Shown: positions 36,107 to 44,966, counted from the stretch's first letter. The stretch is 64,000 nt of DNA from Kitasatospora sp. MAA19 (GCF_029894125.1 NZ_JARXYZ010000019.1:62001-126000), one strand, 5' to 3'. Made by a program: numbers and translations. Notes: generated by a model from the sequence alone, not told the origin.

Positions 36107-36112
36107 GCACGC

Positions 36113-36148
36113 GTCCGGCCCCGCGCTGTCGACAGCGCGGGGCCGGAC
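36113..36148. terminator. 36-bp perfect palindrome, bidirectional terminator
   Basis: The sequence starting GTCCGGCCCCGCGCTG and its exact complement meet at TCGA, between the convergent membrane-protein and helicase genes. Confidence 0.85.
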
Positions 36149-36179
36149 CGGGCCAAGACGCCTCCGCCGAGCCGCCCGA

Positions 36180-37619
36180 TCAGCTCCGGCCGGCGGACCG
36201 CGCCGGGCGCGGGTGGCGGGCACCGGAGGCGGCGGCGGGCCGGCGGCGGCCGCCGGCAGCGGAGTTGGGGCGGCGGCGGGGGCGCTCGATGACGGGGTCG
36301 GGGATCGAGACCGGGATGCCGGTGGGCACGCGGGCGCCCGTGAGCCGGGCGAGTTCGTCGTCGCCGGAGTGGATCCGGGTGGCGGTGGGGGCGAGGCCCG
36401 CGGTGGCCGCCAGACGGGCCATCTGGCGGCGCTGGCTGGGCAGCACGAGGGTGACGACGGTCCCGGACTCGCCGGCCCGGGCGGTGCGGCCGCCGCGGTG
36501 CAGGTAATCCTTGTGGTCGATCGGCGGATCCAGGTTGACGACCAGGTCGAGGCCGTCGATGTGGATGCCCCGGGCGGCGACGTTGGTCGCGATGAGCGCG
36601 GTGACCTCACCGGTGCGGAACTGCTCCAGGGTGCGGGTGCGCTGGGGCTGGGACTTGCCGCCGTGCAGGGCGGCCGCCTTCACCCCGTTCGCGAGCAGGG
36701 CCTCGACCAGCCCGTCCGCCCGGTCCCGGGTGTCGGTGAACATGATCACCCCGCCGTCGCGGGCGGCGATCCGGGCGATCACCTCGTTCTTGTCGTAGTT
36801 CTGCACATGCAGCACGTGGTGCTCCATGGTGGTGACCGCGACGGCCGACGGATCCACCGAGTGGGTGACCGGGTCCTTGAGGAAGCGGTGCACCAGCCGG
36901 TCGACGTTGCGGTCCAGGGTCGCGGAGAAGAGCAGCGTCTGGCAGTCGGCGGAGACCTGGTCGAGCAGTTCGGTGACCTGCGGCAGGAAGCCCAGGTCCG
37001 CCATCTGGTCGGCCTCGTCCAGGACCGCGACACTGACGTCGTCCAGTCGGCAGTGGCCGCGCTGGATCAGGTCCTTCAACCGGCCGGGGGTGGCCACCAC
37101 GACCTCGGCGCCCCGGTTCAGCACCTGGCCCTGGCGGCCGATCGACACGCCGCCCACCACGGTCGCCATCCGCAGCCGTACGGCGTGCGCGTAGGGGGTG
37201 AGCGCCTCGGTGACCTGCTGCGCGAGCTCCCGGGTGGGGACCAGCACCAGGGCCAGCGGGCTGCCCGGGGCGGCCTTGCCACCCGCGGTACGGGCGGCGG
37301 TACGGGCCAGGACTGCCAGGCCGAAGGCGATGGTCTTGCCGGAGCCGGTCCGGCCCCGGCCGAGCACGTCACGGCCGGCGAGCGAGTTCGGCAGCGTGGT
37401 GGCCTGGATGGGGAACGGCGAGGTGACGCCCTGGCGGGCCAGCACCCTCAACAGGGCCACGGGCATGTCCAGTTCGTCGAACGACTCGACGGCGGGCAGG
37501 GCCGGGGTGGAGCTGACCGGGAGTTCGAACTCCCGCTGGGCGGGGCGCGCCTGACCCCTGCCGGAAGCGGCGGATCGGCGGGGGGAGGTGCGGTGCGAGG
37601 GACGATTGGGGCGGTTCAT
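36180..37619 (-). CDS. DEAD-box RNA helicase
   Basis: 479-residue ATP-dependent RNA helicase. Order of motifs: Q motif VTSPFPIQATTLPNSLAGRD, motif I RTGSGKT, Ia PTRELAQQV, II LDEADQMADLGF, III SAT, IV VIMFTDTRD, V TNVAARGIHIDG and VI HRGGRTARAG. N- and C-terminal extensions are Arg/Pro-rich and likely bind RNA. The start at 37619 has GAGGAAGG 8 bases upstream; a longer frame is shadow. A cold-shock protein gene lies upstream on the same strand, a functional link in RNA remodelling. Confidence 0.93.
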   Translation of the reverse strand: MNRPNRPSHRTSPRRSAASGRGQARPAQREFELPVSSTPALPAVESFDELDMPVALLRVLARQGVTSPFPIQATTLPNSLAGRDVLGRGRTGSGKTIAFGLAVLARTAARTAGGKAAPGSPLALVLVPTRELAQQVTEALTPYAHAVRLRMATVVGGVSIGRQGQVLNRGAEVVVATPGRLKDLIQRGHCRLDDVSVAVLDEADQMADLGFLPQVTELLDQVSADCQTLLFSATLDRNVDRLVHRFLKDPVTHSVDPSAVAVTTMEHHVLHVQNYDKNEVIARIAARDGGVIMFTDTRDRADGLVEALLANGVKAAALHGGKSQPQRTRTLEQFRTGEVTALIATNVAARGIHIDGLDLVVNLDPPIDHKDYLHRGGRTARAGESGTVVTLVLPSQRRQMARLAATAGLAPTATRIHSGDDELARLTGARVPTGIPVSIPDPVIERPRRRPNSAAGGRRRPAAASGARHPRPARSAGRS

Positions 37620-37962
37620 ACGGAACCTTCCTCGAGACGGCACGTCGCGAGGGAGGCTCCACTGCGCGGACGCGCGGAGATCGCAAGAAACGGGCCGGAG
37701 AATGTGCCGGGCGGGGCTCGGGCGGTGCGGCCGGGCGGGGCCTGGACGGCGCAGCCGCCCGATGGGCGGGCACCGGTCCACAGGCGGCGCAGTGCGGCTC
37801 ACACGGAAACGGCGGCCGGCGGCGGACCGCGGGGCCGGAGCCACCGGAGCGGCCTGGGGCCGCCGGAGGCGGGGGTGGGGTGGTACGGCCGAAAGGCCCG
37901 CACCGGGCGTGTGCGCGGTGCGGGCCCCTCGCTGCCATGGCGAGTGCCGTGGCATAGACCTA

Positions 37963-38166
37963 CTACAGCGGGCGAATGTTCTCCGCCTGCGGGCCCTTCT
38001 GGCCCTGCGTGACGTCGAACTCGACCTTCTGGCCCTCGAGCAGCTCGCGGAAACCGCTGGCGTTGATGTTCGAGTAGTGGGCGAAGACGTCAGCGCCGCC
38101 GTCCTCCTGCTCGATGAAGCCGAAGCCCTTTTCCGCGTTGAACCACTTCACGGTACCAGTAGCCAT
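37963..38166 (-). CDS. Cold-shock protein (CspA family)
   Basis: 67-residue single OB-fold RNA/DNA chaperone. RNP1-type GTVKWFNAEKGFGFI and RNP2-type DVFAHYSNI are intact. AAGGAG with an A/T-rich spacer gives a very strong ribosome site. It is preceded by a long structured leader, and it probably acts as an RNA chaperone at low temperature or in stationary phase. Many streptomycete genomes carry several such genes, so the exact orthologue is not assigned. Confidence 0.95.
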   Translation of the reverse strand: MATGTVKWFNAEKGFGFIEQEDGGADVFAHYSNINASGFRELLEGQKVEFDVTQGQKGPQAENIRPL

Positions 38167-38196
38167 AAAAAAATCTCCTTCGAGAGACTGTACGAG

Positions 38197-38213
38197 GTCC
38201 GCACCATGCGGAC
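38197..38213 (-). promoter_or_regulatory. Hairpin just upstream of the csp ribosome site
   Basis: GTCCGCA (38197-38203) and TGCGGAC (38207-38213) form a 7-bp stem with a 3-nt loop, about 14 bases upstream of AAGGAG. It could influence ribosome access. Confidence 0.5.
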
Positions 38214-38264
38214 TTCGAGTCGCCGCGATGAGCACCCGCCGGGGAAAAGCCGGAAAACAAAAAA

Positions 38265-38291
38265 TGCGCCTGCAATACATCAGCAGGCGCA
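38265..38291 (-). terminator. Intrinsic terminator/attenuator inside the csp leader
   Basis: On the minus strand a 9-bp stem (TGCGCCTGC with GCAGGCGCA, loop 9 nt) is followed at once by TTTTTTGTTTT. This is a textbook rho-independent terminator, rare in such GC-rich DNA, placed about 100 bases upstream of the csp start codon and in its reading direction. Confidence 0.8.
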
Positions 38292-38603
38292 CACAAAGTT
38301 CATGGGAACCACTACTGCAACTAAATCGACTGTAGCAGGCCCGGGCTCCCCGCGGTGGATATTCCGCATCAGGTTTCCAGGACCCCACCCCCACGGGTGG
38401 CGCCGCCCCGCCGGAGCGGTCGGCAACGGGCGGCGGCCCCAGGGCAGTTGGCGCGACCGCGGCAGGCGCGGGCCGGGCGGAGAATTTTTCCGGCCGGGTG
38501 GGCCACCCGGGCGCGGGCCGGTTGGCGGTGCGCCGCCACCCCGGCGGGCTTCCGGCGCTCCGGAAGGGTCCGCTCCACGGTTTTTCGGAGCATACTGATC
38601 GGG

Positions 38604-38831
38604 ATGACGAAATCACCGGCAGTCCGGCGCCACCTGCCCACCAGTCCCTTCAAAGCCCCGGTCGACGTGCCGCGCAAACGGTTCGCCGTGGGCGACCGGG
38701 TCACCCACGACAAGCACGGCCTCGGCCGGGTCGTCGACGTCGAGGACGGCAGCGACATCGCGGTCCTCGTCGACTTCGGCTCCCGGCAGGAGCGGCTCAT
38801 CCCGCCCTACGCCGAGATGTGGAAGCTCTGA
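38604..38831 (+). CDS. Small Tudor/SH3-like protein resembling UvrD/PcrA C-terminus
   Basis: 75-residue soluble basic protein. The segment RFAVGDRVTHDKHGLGRVVD, then VLVDFG and LIPPYAEMWKL, resembles the C-terminal Tudor-like domain of PcrA/UvrD that binds RNA polymerase, here as a free-standing protein. Role unknown; an RNA polymerase-binding or nucleic-acid-binding function is an inference. ATG at 38604 has GGAG 13 bases upstream and GGG just before it. Confidence 0.65.
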   Translation: MTKSPAVRRHLPTSPFKAPVDVPRKRFAVGDRVTHDKHGLGRVVDVEDGSDIAVLVDFGSRQERLIPPYAEMWKL

Positions 38832-39016
38832 CCCGGGGTTCCCCCCGGGACACCAGGGCCCGGGCCCCGGCACCAGGCGCCGGCCGTGCGCGCGACCATG
38901 CGCACGGTCTGCGCCGGACGTCCGACGCGGCGTCGGGCGGACGCCCGGCGGAGGTCCAGCGGACCGTACCGTACGCGCGGCCCCCGAAGCCGCCGGTGGC
39001 GCAATAGTCTGGGGGC

Positions 39017-39379
39017 ATGTCGAACTCTGATGAGCTCCTCGTTGACATCGCCGCCATGGTGGAGTCCGAGCACAGCAACCAGATGTCCTTGACCGTGGTG
39101 GTACCCGGAGCGGTCATCACCGGCAGGCTCGCGCCGATGGCCCTCTGGTTCGAGCGGGTGTCGGAAGTCCTGCACACCTCGCAGCACTTGAAGCCCTTCG
39201 CCGCCCTCTTCGCCCCGTCCTCCGCCGTGGCACCCACCCGGCCCACGCACCTGCACCTCCACCGGGCGAGGATCCTGCAGGGCGACTTCGGGCTTCCCCA
39301 CACCGGCGGCATGTACCGCATCGCCATCGGCGACGTGAGCAGTTGGACGGTGGGCGACCTCAGCTACTCCGACGCGTGA
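39017..39379 (+). CDS. Conserved hypothetical protein
   Basis: 120-residue soluble protein with no membrane segment. It starts SNSDELLVDIAAMVESEHSN, has a beta-rich middle (SLTVVVPGAVITGRLAP) and a His-rich patch THLHLHRARILQG. It vaguely resembles the gas-vesicle accessory GvpU-like family, but no gas-vesicle gene is nearby, so no function is given. TAGTCT at 39005-39010 fits a -10 six bases before the ATG, suggesting a leaderless transcript. Confidence 0.6.
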   Translation: MSNSDELLVDIAAMVESEHSNQMSLTVVVPGAVITGRLAPMALWFERVSEVLHTSQHLKPFAALFAPSSAVAPTRPTHLHLHRARILQGDFGLPHTGGMYRIAIGDVSSWTVGDLSYSDA

Positions 39380-39385
39380 CGAAAC

Positions 39386-39433
39386 GCCTGCCGTGCCCGC
39401 CCGGGGCCGAGTTCCCGGGCGGGCACGGCAGGC
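39386..39433. terminator. 20-bp perfect hairpin terminator
   Basis: Arms 39386-39405 and 39414-39433 are fully complementary with an 8-nt loop, between the hypothetical gene and the convergent tetR gene. Confidence 0.85.
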
Positions 39434-39446
39434 CCGCGTCGTGCCG

Positions 39447-40109
39447 TCAGCGACCGGTGAGGGAGCGGGCCTCGGCGGCGTAGAGCTCGGCGGGATCGAG
39501 CCCCATGCCGGTGAAGTGGCCCGCGAGTTCGAGCGAGAGCACGCCGTGCAGGCGGGTCCAGAAGGCGAGGGCCAGGCGGAGTGCCGACGGCGGGGCCGGG
39601 TGCTGTCCGGCCCAGGCCCGGTGTTCGGCGAGGTGGGCGTCGAGCGGGGACGGCGGCGCGCCGGGTGACTCGTCGGCCGGCTCCTCGGCGGCGCAGGCGT
39701 CGAGGATGACGGCCATGATCTCGCCGGAGATCCGGGTGGTCTCCTGGGGCGCGTGGTAGCCGGGCACCGGGGTCCCGTAGACGAGGAAGTAGCGCTGGGG
39801 GTCGTCCAGGGCCCACCGGCGCAGGGTGTCCACCAGTCCGGCCAGGTCGGTGCCGGCCGCGGCGCGGGCCCGGAAGGTGTCGGCGAGGCTGCGGTAGGCG
39901 TCCGTGACGAGCTCGGTGATCAGCTCGTCGCGACTGGCGAAGTACCGGTAGAGGGCCGGGCCGCTCAGGCCCATCTGTTTGGCGATGGCGTTGAGGGACA
40001 GGGCCGAGGCCCCCGCCGTGGCGATCTGCTCCCAGGCGTGCTTCCTGACCTCTTCCCGCACCTGGGCGCGGTAGCGCTCCCGGGGAGTCCTCGCGTCCGA
40101 CGCGGCCAC
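39447..40109 (-). CDS. TetR family transcriptional regulator
   Basis: 220-residue repressor. The HTH is ASALSLNAIAKQMGLSGPAL followed by YRYFASRDELITELV, and the all-helical C-terminal ligand domain resembles the WHG/TetR_C_33 type (LRLALAFWTRLHGVLSLELA). GTG start at 40109 with GGAGG 5-6 bases upstream. Divergent from a quinone-reductase gene; operator-like repeats overlap both promoters. Confidence 0.92.
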   Translation of the reverse strand: MAASDARTPRERYRAQVREEVRKHAWEQIATAGASALSLNAIAKQMGLSGPALYRYFASRDELITELVTDAYRSLADTFRARAAAGTDLAGLVDTLRRWALDDPQRYFLVYGTPVPGYHAPQETTRISGEIMAVILDACAAEEPADESPGAPPSPLDAHLAEHRAWAGQHPAPPSALRLALAFWTRLHGVLSLELAGHFTGMGLDPAELYAAEARSLTGR

Positions 40110-40148
40110 GCCCGCCTCCAGCCCTCACGACTACACCATCAACGTCTC

Positions 40149-40208
40149 GTTAGAGGTTATCACTCTCCCTCTTGACCCTCACTCGCCCTGACGGTTATAA
40201 CTTCTAAC
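40149..40208. promoter_or_regulatory. TetR operator arms and strong promoter of the quinone reductase gene
   Basis: GTTAGAGGTTAT (40149-40160) and ATAACTTCTAAC (40197-40208) are inverted with one mismatch. TTGACC (40172-40177), an 18-bp spacer and TATAAC (40196-40201) form a near-consensus promoter, its -10 lying inside the right arm. Repressor bound there would block transcription. Confidence 0.7.
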
Positions 40209-40242
40209 TGAAGCGACACCATCTACGGAAAAGGAGCGCGTC

Positions 40243-41274
40243 ATGGACAGCGCACGCCTGGTCGAGGTCGTCCTGCCCGGCATCGTGACCCCGGAGGGCC
40301 TGGAGATCCGCCACGGAGCCGTGCCGACGGCCGGCCGGGGGCAGCTCGTGATCGCCATGGAGGCGAGCGGCGTCTCGTTCGCCGAGCAGCAGATGCGCCG
40401 CGGGCGGTACTACGACCAGCCGCCGTTCCCGTTCGTTCCCGGCTACGACCTGGTGGGCCGGGTGCTGGCCACCGGCGAGGGCGTCGACCCGGGTCTGGTC
40501 GGGCAGCGGGTGGCAGCGCTGGTGAAGGTCGGCGGGTGGGCCAGCCACGTCCTGGTCGACGCCGAGGACGCCGTGCCCGTCCCGGACGGCCTCACCGCCG
40601 AAGCGGCGGAGACCGTGGTGGTCAACGGCATCACGGCCTGGCAGATGCTGCACGGCCGGGCCCGGGTCCGCGCCGGGCAGCGCATCCTGGTGCACGGCGC
40701 GAGTGGCGGGGTGGGATCCGTCCTGGTCCAGCTGGCGCGGGCGGCCGGCGTGCAGGTGATCGGCACGGCGTCCGCCCGGCACCACGAGGCCCTGCGGGAG
40801 CTCGGCGTGGTCCCGGTCGACTACCGCACCGCGGACGTGGCGGCCCGGGTCCGGGAGCTGGCGCCCGGCGGGGTGGACGCCGTCTTCGACCACGTCGGCG
40901 GGCGCAGCGTGATCGACTCCTGGCACCTGCTCGCCCCCGGCGGCACGCTCGTCGCCTACGGCAGCGCGTCCACCCGCGACGACGACGGCTCCAAGCAGTG
41001 GCCCGTGCTGAAGATCCTCGCCCGCACCTGGCTCTGGAACACCCTGCCGAACGGCCGCCGCGCCTGCTTCTACAACATCTGGGCCGGCCGCGCCCTCGGC
41101 CGGGACCGGTTCCGCGCGCGCCTGCGCTCCGACCTCACCCAGGTGTTCGCCGCCGTCGACCGCGGCGACGTCACCGCCCGCATCGCCGCCCGGATCCCGC
41201 TCGCCCGGGCCGCCGAGGCCCTGCGGCTGGCGGAGTCCGGCACCGTCAGCGGCAAGATCGTCCTGACGCCCTGA
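40243..41274 (+). CDS. Zinc-less MDR family quinone oxidoreductase
   Basis: 343-residue NADPH-dependent medium-chain reductase. GroES-like N-terminal half (PPFPFVPGYDLVGRVLATGE) and Rossmann half with ILVHGASGGVGSVLVQLARA. The catalytic-zinc cysteines of alcohol dehydrogenases are absent, as in quinone/enone reductases. It probably reduces quinones or reactive electrophiles. The TetR neighbour likely represses it until a ligand appears. Confidence 0.9.
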   Translation: MDSARLVEVVLPGIVTPEGLEIRHGAVPTAGRGQLVIAMEASGVSFAEQQMRRGRYYDQPPFPFVPGYDLVGRVLATGEGVDPGLVGQRVAALVKVGGWASHVLVDAEDAVPVPDGLTAEAAETVVVNGITAWQMLHGRARVRAGQRILVHGASGGVGSVLVQLARAAGVQVIGTASARHHEALRELGVVPVDYRTADVAARVRELAPGGVDAVFDHVGGRSVIDSWHLLAPGGTLVAYGSASTRDDDGSKQWPVLKILARTWLWNTLPNGRRACFYNIWAGRALGRDRFRARLRSDLTQVFAAVDRGDVTARIAARIPLARAAEALRLAESGTVSGKIVLTP

Positions 41275-41657
41275 CGCCGGGGCGCGGGCCCGGAGCGGGA
41301 CGCGGGCGCCGCGGCCCCGATTGTGACGCCGGCCACACGATCGGGGCGCCCGGGGGCCCTCGGGTGAGAAGGGTCACGCCCGGCGGGCGGACGGGCACCC
41401 GGGCGGCGACAGGGCCCGGCAGGACTGGGCGGGCGGGGTGGCGACACGGTCCGAGGGCCTGTCCGCTTCGGGACCTTGGTCGTGAATCCGACCGACCTTC
41501 GGCCCGGTGGCGGCCCACGCGTACCGGGCAACCGTGGACGGTCGCCCGGTGTGACCGGGTGATGGCGTCGTCCCACGGACGGCGCCTTCCCTGCCGTCTA
41601 CCCGGCGCACGGTGAGCGGGTCCTCCCGCCGCCGTACGCTCCGGAGGACCCCAGCAC
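41275..41657. other. Intergenic region, no gene seen
   Basis: 383 bases between the reductase and the transporter without a supported gene. It contains AGGGCCTGTCCG at 41454-41465, a motif shared with other gaps. No clear promoter can be chosen. Confidence 0.5.
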
Positions 41658-43040
41658 ATGTCCCAGACCATCGACAACGCCCCGTATACCGCCTTCCACC
41701 GCAGACTGGCCCTGGCCTGTTCCGGTGGGCCGCTGCTCGACGGCTACATCCTGAGCATCGTCGGCGTCGCCCTGATCGGGATGCGCCCGGACCTCGGCCT
41801 GTCCACCGCGGAGGTCAGCCTGATCGGCGCCGCCGCCCTGGTGGGCATGTTCGTCGGCGGCGCGCTCTTCGGCGTGCTGACCGACCGGATCGGCCGGGAG
41901 GTGATGTACACCGCCGACCTGCTCGTGATGGTCGCCTGCTCGGTGCTCTCCTTCTGGGTCGACACGGTGTGGGCGATCGCCGTGCTGCGCTTCGTGCTCG
42001 GCATGGCCGTGGCCGCCGACTACCCGATCGCCACGTCCCTGCTCGCCGAGTGGCTGCCCGCCAAGCAGCGCGGGCGGCTGCTCGGCCAGCAGATCGTCGC
42101 CTGGTACGCCGGCTCCGTGCTCGCCTACGTGGTGGGCTACGCGTTCCTGGAGCTGGCCGGGCCCGGCAGCTGGCGGTGGATGCTCGCGAGTTCCACGGTG
42201 CTGTGCGTGGTCTTCCTGGTGATCCGCCGCGGCTCGCCGGAGTCCCCGCGCTGGCTGGCCGCCAACGGACGGGTCGGCGACGCGGTGCGCGTGGTCGAGA
42301 AGCACCTCGGCGTGCGGGTGGACGGCCGCGAGCTGATGCCCGACCCGGCCGAGCGCGGCCGCCCCGGCGGGCTGCGCCTGCTGATGACCCAGCCCTACCG
42401 GCGCCGCACCCTGTTCTGCGGCCTGTTCTTCCTCTGCCAGGTCGGCCCGCTGTTCGCGATGCTGACCTTCGGCCCGCAGATCCTCTCCTCCTTCGGCATG
42501 CCGGGCGGCACCGTGCTGGAGACCCTGGGCACCGGGCTGATCAGCCTCGTCTTCCTGCTCGGCTGCTACCCGGCCCTGCGCCTGATCGACACCCGCGGCC
42601 GACGCCCCGTCATCATCTGGTCCTTCGCCCTGATGGCCGTCCCGCTGGCGCTGCTGGGCGTGTGGCCCACCGCCCCGGCCGCCGTCGCCCTGACCGCGCT
42701 GTGCGCGTACGCCTTCCTGTGCGGCGGGCCCAACGTCCTCGACTGGACCTACCCCAACGAGCTCTTCCCCACCGAGATCCGGGCGACCGCGGTGGGGGTG
42801 GCGACCTCGGTGAGCCGGATCGGCGCGGCCGTCGGCACCTATCTGCTGCCGCTCTCCCTGACCGGGCTCGGCACCGGCCCCACCATGCTCATCGCCGCCG
42901 GCACCACCCTGGTCGGCCTGCTGGTGTGCGTGCTGTGGGCCGAGGAGACCCGGGGCACCGCCCTGGGCGCCGCCCCGGCCGCCGCCCGCCCGACCGGGCG
43001 CACCGTCCCGGCCCAGCGCGTCCCGCAGACGGCGCGCTGA
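41658..43040 (+). CDS. MFS transporter (sugar/acid symporter type)
   Basis: 460-residue major-facilitator protein with 12 predicted helices. The cytoplasmic loop signature VLTDRIGREV lies between helices 2 and 3, the helix 6-7 loop is SPESPRWLAANGRVGDAVRV, and NELFPTEIRATAVGVATSVS follows helix 10. These marks fit the metabolite-H+ symporter/sugar porter groups; substrate not determinable. GGAGG lies 10 bases before the ATG. Monocistronic. Confidence 0.9.
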   Translation: MSQTIDNAPYTAFHRRLALACSGGPLLDGYILSIVGVALIGMRPDLGLSTAEVSLIGAAALVGMFVGGALFGVLTDRIGREVMYTADLLVMVACSVLSFWVDTVWAIAVLRFVLGMAVAADYPIATSLLAEWLPAKQRGRLLGQQIVAWYAGSVLAYVVGYAFLELAGPGSWRWMLASSTVLCVVFLVIRRGSPESPRWLAANGRVGDAVRVVEKHLGVRVDGRELMPDPAERGRPGGLRLLMTQPYRRRTLFCGLFFLCQVGPLFAMLTFGPQILSSFGMPGGTVLETLGTGLISLVFLLGCYPALRLIDTRGRRPVIIWSFALMAVPLALLGVWPTAPAAVALTALCAYAFLCGGPNVLDWTYPNELFPTEIRATAVGVATSVSRIGAAVGTYLLPLSLTGLGTGPTMLIAAGTTLVGLLVCVLWAEETRGTALGAAPAAARPTGRTVPAQRVPQTAR

Positions 43041-43058
43041 CGGCCGCCACGTGACGCA

Positions 43059-43093
43059 GGCGGCGCCGCCCGGACCTCCCGGGCGGCGCCGCC
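43059..43093. terminator. 15-bp convergent hairpin terminator
   Basis: Arms 43059-43073 and 43079-43093 are fully complementary with a 5-nt loop between the transporter and glmS. Confidence 0.85.
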
Positions 43094-43139
43094 GCGGCTT
43101 TGCGGCGGGCGGCTTAGACCCACCATGTGCCGGTCAGTC

Positions 43140-44966
43140 TTACTCCACCGTCACGCTCTTCGCCAGGTTGCGCGGCTTGTCGACGTCACGCTTGAGGGCC
43201 AGGGCGGCGTGGTAGGCGAGGAGTTGGAGCGGGATGTTGAGGAGCAGCGGGTCGAGCTCGGGCTCGCTCTTGGGGACGAGGATGCAGTGGTCGGCGAGCT
43301 TGTCCTCGGGGCGGCGGTGGCCGATGGCGATGACCCGGCCGGAGCGGGCCTTGATCTCGCCGAGCGTGGTGAGGTTCTTGTCGAGCAGTTCGTCGTCCGG
43401 CACCAGGGCGACGGTGGGCAGTTCGGGGCTGATCAGCGCCAGCGGCCCGTGCTTCAGCTCGCTCGCCGGGTAGGCCTCGGCGTGCACGTAGGAGATCTCC
43501 TTGAGCTTCTGCGCGCCCTCCCGGGCGACCGGGTAGCCGCGGACCCGGCCGATGAACATCATGCCCGCCGACTCGGCGTACTGGGCGGCGAGTTCGGCGA
43601 TGGCGTCGCCCTGCGCGAGGACCTCGCGGATCTGCTCCGGCAGGGCCTTCAGGGCCGCGACGATCCGGCGGCCGTCGGCGGGCGAGAGGTCGTGGATGCG
43701 GCCGAAGTGCAGGGCCAGCAGCGCGAAGGCGACCACGGTGGAGGTGAAGGCCTTGGTGGAGGCGACGGAGATCTCCGGCCCGGCGTGCAGGTAGATGCCG
43801 CCGTCGCACTCGCGGGCGATGGCGCTGCCCACGGTGTTGACGACGCCGAGCACCCGGCCGCCCTTGCGCTTGATCTCCTGGACGGCGGCCAGCGTGTCGT
43901 AGGTCTCGCCGGACTGGCTGACCGCGATGTACAGGGTGTCCGCCTCGATCACCGGGTTGCGGTAGCGGAACTCGGAGGCGGGCTCGCTGTGCGCGGGGAT
44001 GCGGGAGAGCTCCTCGATCAGCTGGGCGCCCATCTCACCGGCGTAGTACGCGGATCCGCAGCCGAGGATCTTCACCCGCCGGATCTCGCGCAGTTCGCGG
44101 GCGTCCAGGTTGAGGCCGCCGAGGTGGGCGGTGGCGAAACGCTCGTCGAGCCGGCCGCTGAGCGTGCGCTCGACCGAGCCGGGCTGCTCGTGGATCTCCT
44201 TGAGCAGGAAGTGCTCGTAGCCGCCGGTGTCGTAGGAGTCGATCTCCCAGTCCACGGTGGACGGCTGGCGGTGCGTGGTGCGGGCGTCGGCGGTGAAGGT
44301 GCGGAAGCCGTCGGCGCGGACGGTGGCCAGCTCGCCGTCCTCCAGGTGGACGACCTGGCGGGTGTAGCGGACGAGGGCGGACACGTCGGAGGCGACGAAC
44401 ATCTCCTTCTCGCCGAGGCCGAGCACGATCGGGCTGCCGTTGCGGGCGACCACGATCCGGTCCGGCTGTTCGGCGTCGAGCACGGCGATGCCGTAGGTGC
44501 CGACCACCTTGCCGAGCGCGGCGCGCACGGCGTCCTCCAGCTCCACGCCCTCGACGGCGTGCGCGGCGATCAGGTGGGAGAGCACCTCGGTGTCGGTCTC
44601 GGAGCGGAAGACGGCGCCGTCGGCGGTGAGCTTGGCGCGCAGTTCGTCGGCGTTCTCGATGATGCCGTTGTGGACGACGGCGATCCGCTCGGCGCCGTCC
44701 AGGTGCGGGTGGGCGTTGGCGTCGCTGGGGACGCCGTGGGTGGCCCAGCGGGTGTGCCCGATGCCGATCCCGCCCTTGAACCGGGCCGGGACGGCGGCGG
44801 CCAGGTCGGCGACCCGGCCCTTGACCTTGCGGACCTTGAGCCCGCCGGTGCGCCCGGTGACGGCGACGCCGGCCGAGTCGTAGCCGCGGTACTCCAGCCG
44901 GGCCAGGCCCTCCAGCAGGAAGGGGGTCGCGTCCTTGGGGCCGATGTAGGCCACGATTCCGCACAT
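43140..44966 (-). CDS. glmS: Glutamine-fructose-6-phosphate aminotransferase (isomerizing)
   Basis: 608-residue enzyme making glucosamine-6-phosphate from fructose-6-phosphate and glutamine, the entry to peptidoglycan amino sugars. The N-terminal Ntn domain starts MCGIVAYIG with nucleophile Cys, plus GHTRWATHG and HNGIIEN. Two SIS domains bind the sugar (ILGCGSAYYAGEMGAQLIEE; VSQSGETYDTLAAVQEIKRK), and the C-terminal end LAKSVTVE is standard. AGAGGAG precedes the start. A small conserved gene follows on its upstream side. Confidence 0.96.
   Translation of the reverse strand: MCGIVAYIGPKDATPFLLEGLARLEYRGYDSAGVAVTGRTGGLKVRKVKGRVADLAAAVPARFKGGIGIGHTRWATHGVPSDANAHPHLDGAERIAVVHNGIIENADELRAKLTADGAVFRSETDTEVLSHLIAAHAVEGVELEDAVRAALGKVVGTYGIAVLDAEQPDRIVVARNGSPIVLGLGEKEMFVASDVSALVRYTRQVVHLEDGELATVRADGFRTFTADARTTHRQPSTVDWEIDSYDTGGYEHFLLKEIHEQPGSVERTLSGRLDERFATAHLGGLNLDARELREIRRVKILGCGSAYYAGEMGAQLIEELSRIPAHSEPASEFRYRNPVIEADTLYIAVSQSGETYDTLAAVQEIKRKGGRVLGVVNTVGSAIARECDGGIYLHAGPEISVASTKAFTSTVVAFALLALHFGRIHDLSPADGRRIVAALKALPEQIREVLAQGDAIAELAAQYAESAGMMFIGRVRGYPVAREGAQKLKEISYVHAEAYPASELKHGPLALISPELPTVALVPDDELLDKNLTTLGEIKARSGRVIAIGHRRPEDKLADHCILVPKSEPELDPLLLNIPLQLLAYHAALALKRDVDKPRNLAKSVTVE

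Larger units (their letters stand above)
38167..38603 (-). other. cspA-type leader region and upstream gap
   Basis: 437 bases without a gene. A TACAGT -10-like element (minus strand, 38329-38334) would start a leader of about 155 bases. Two hairpins inside it are listed separately. Base composition of the leader is much more A/T-rich than the surroundings. The remainder up to 38603 is GC-rich with nothing recognised. Confidence 0.6.
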
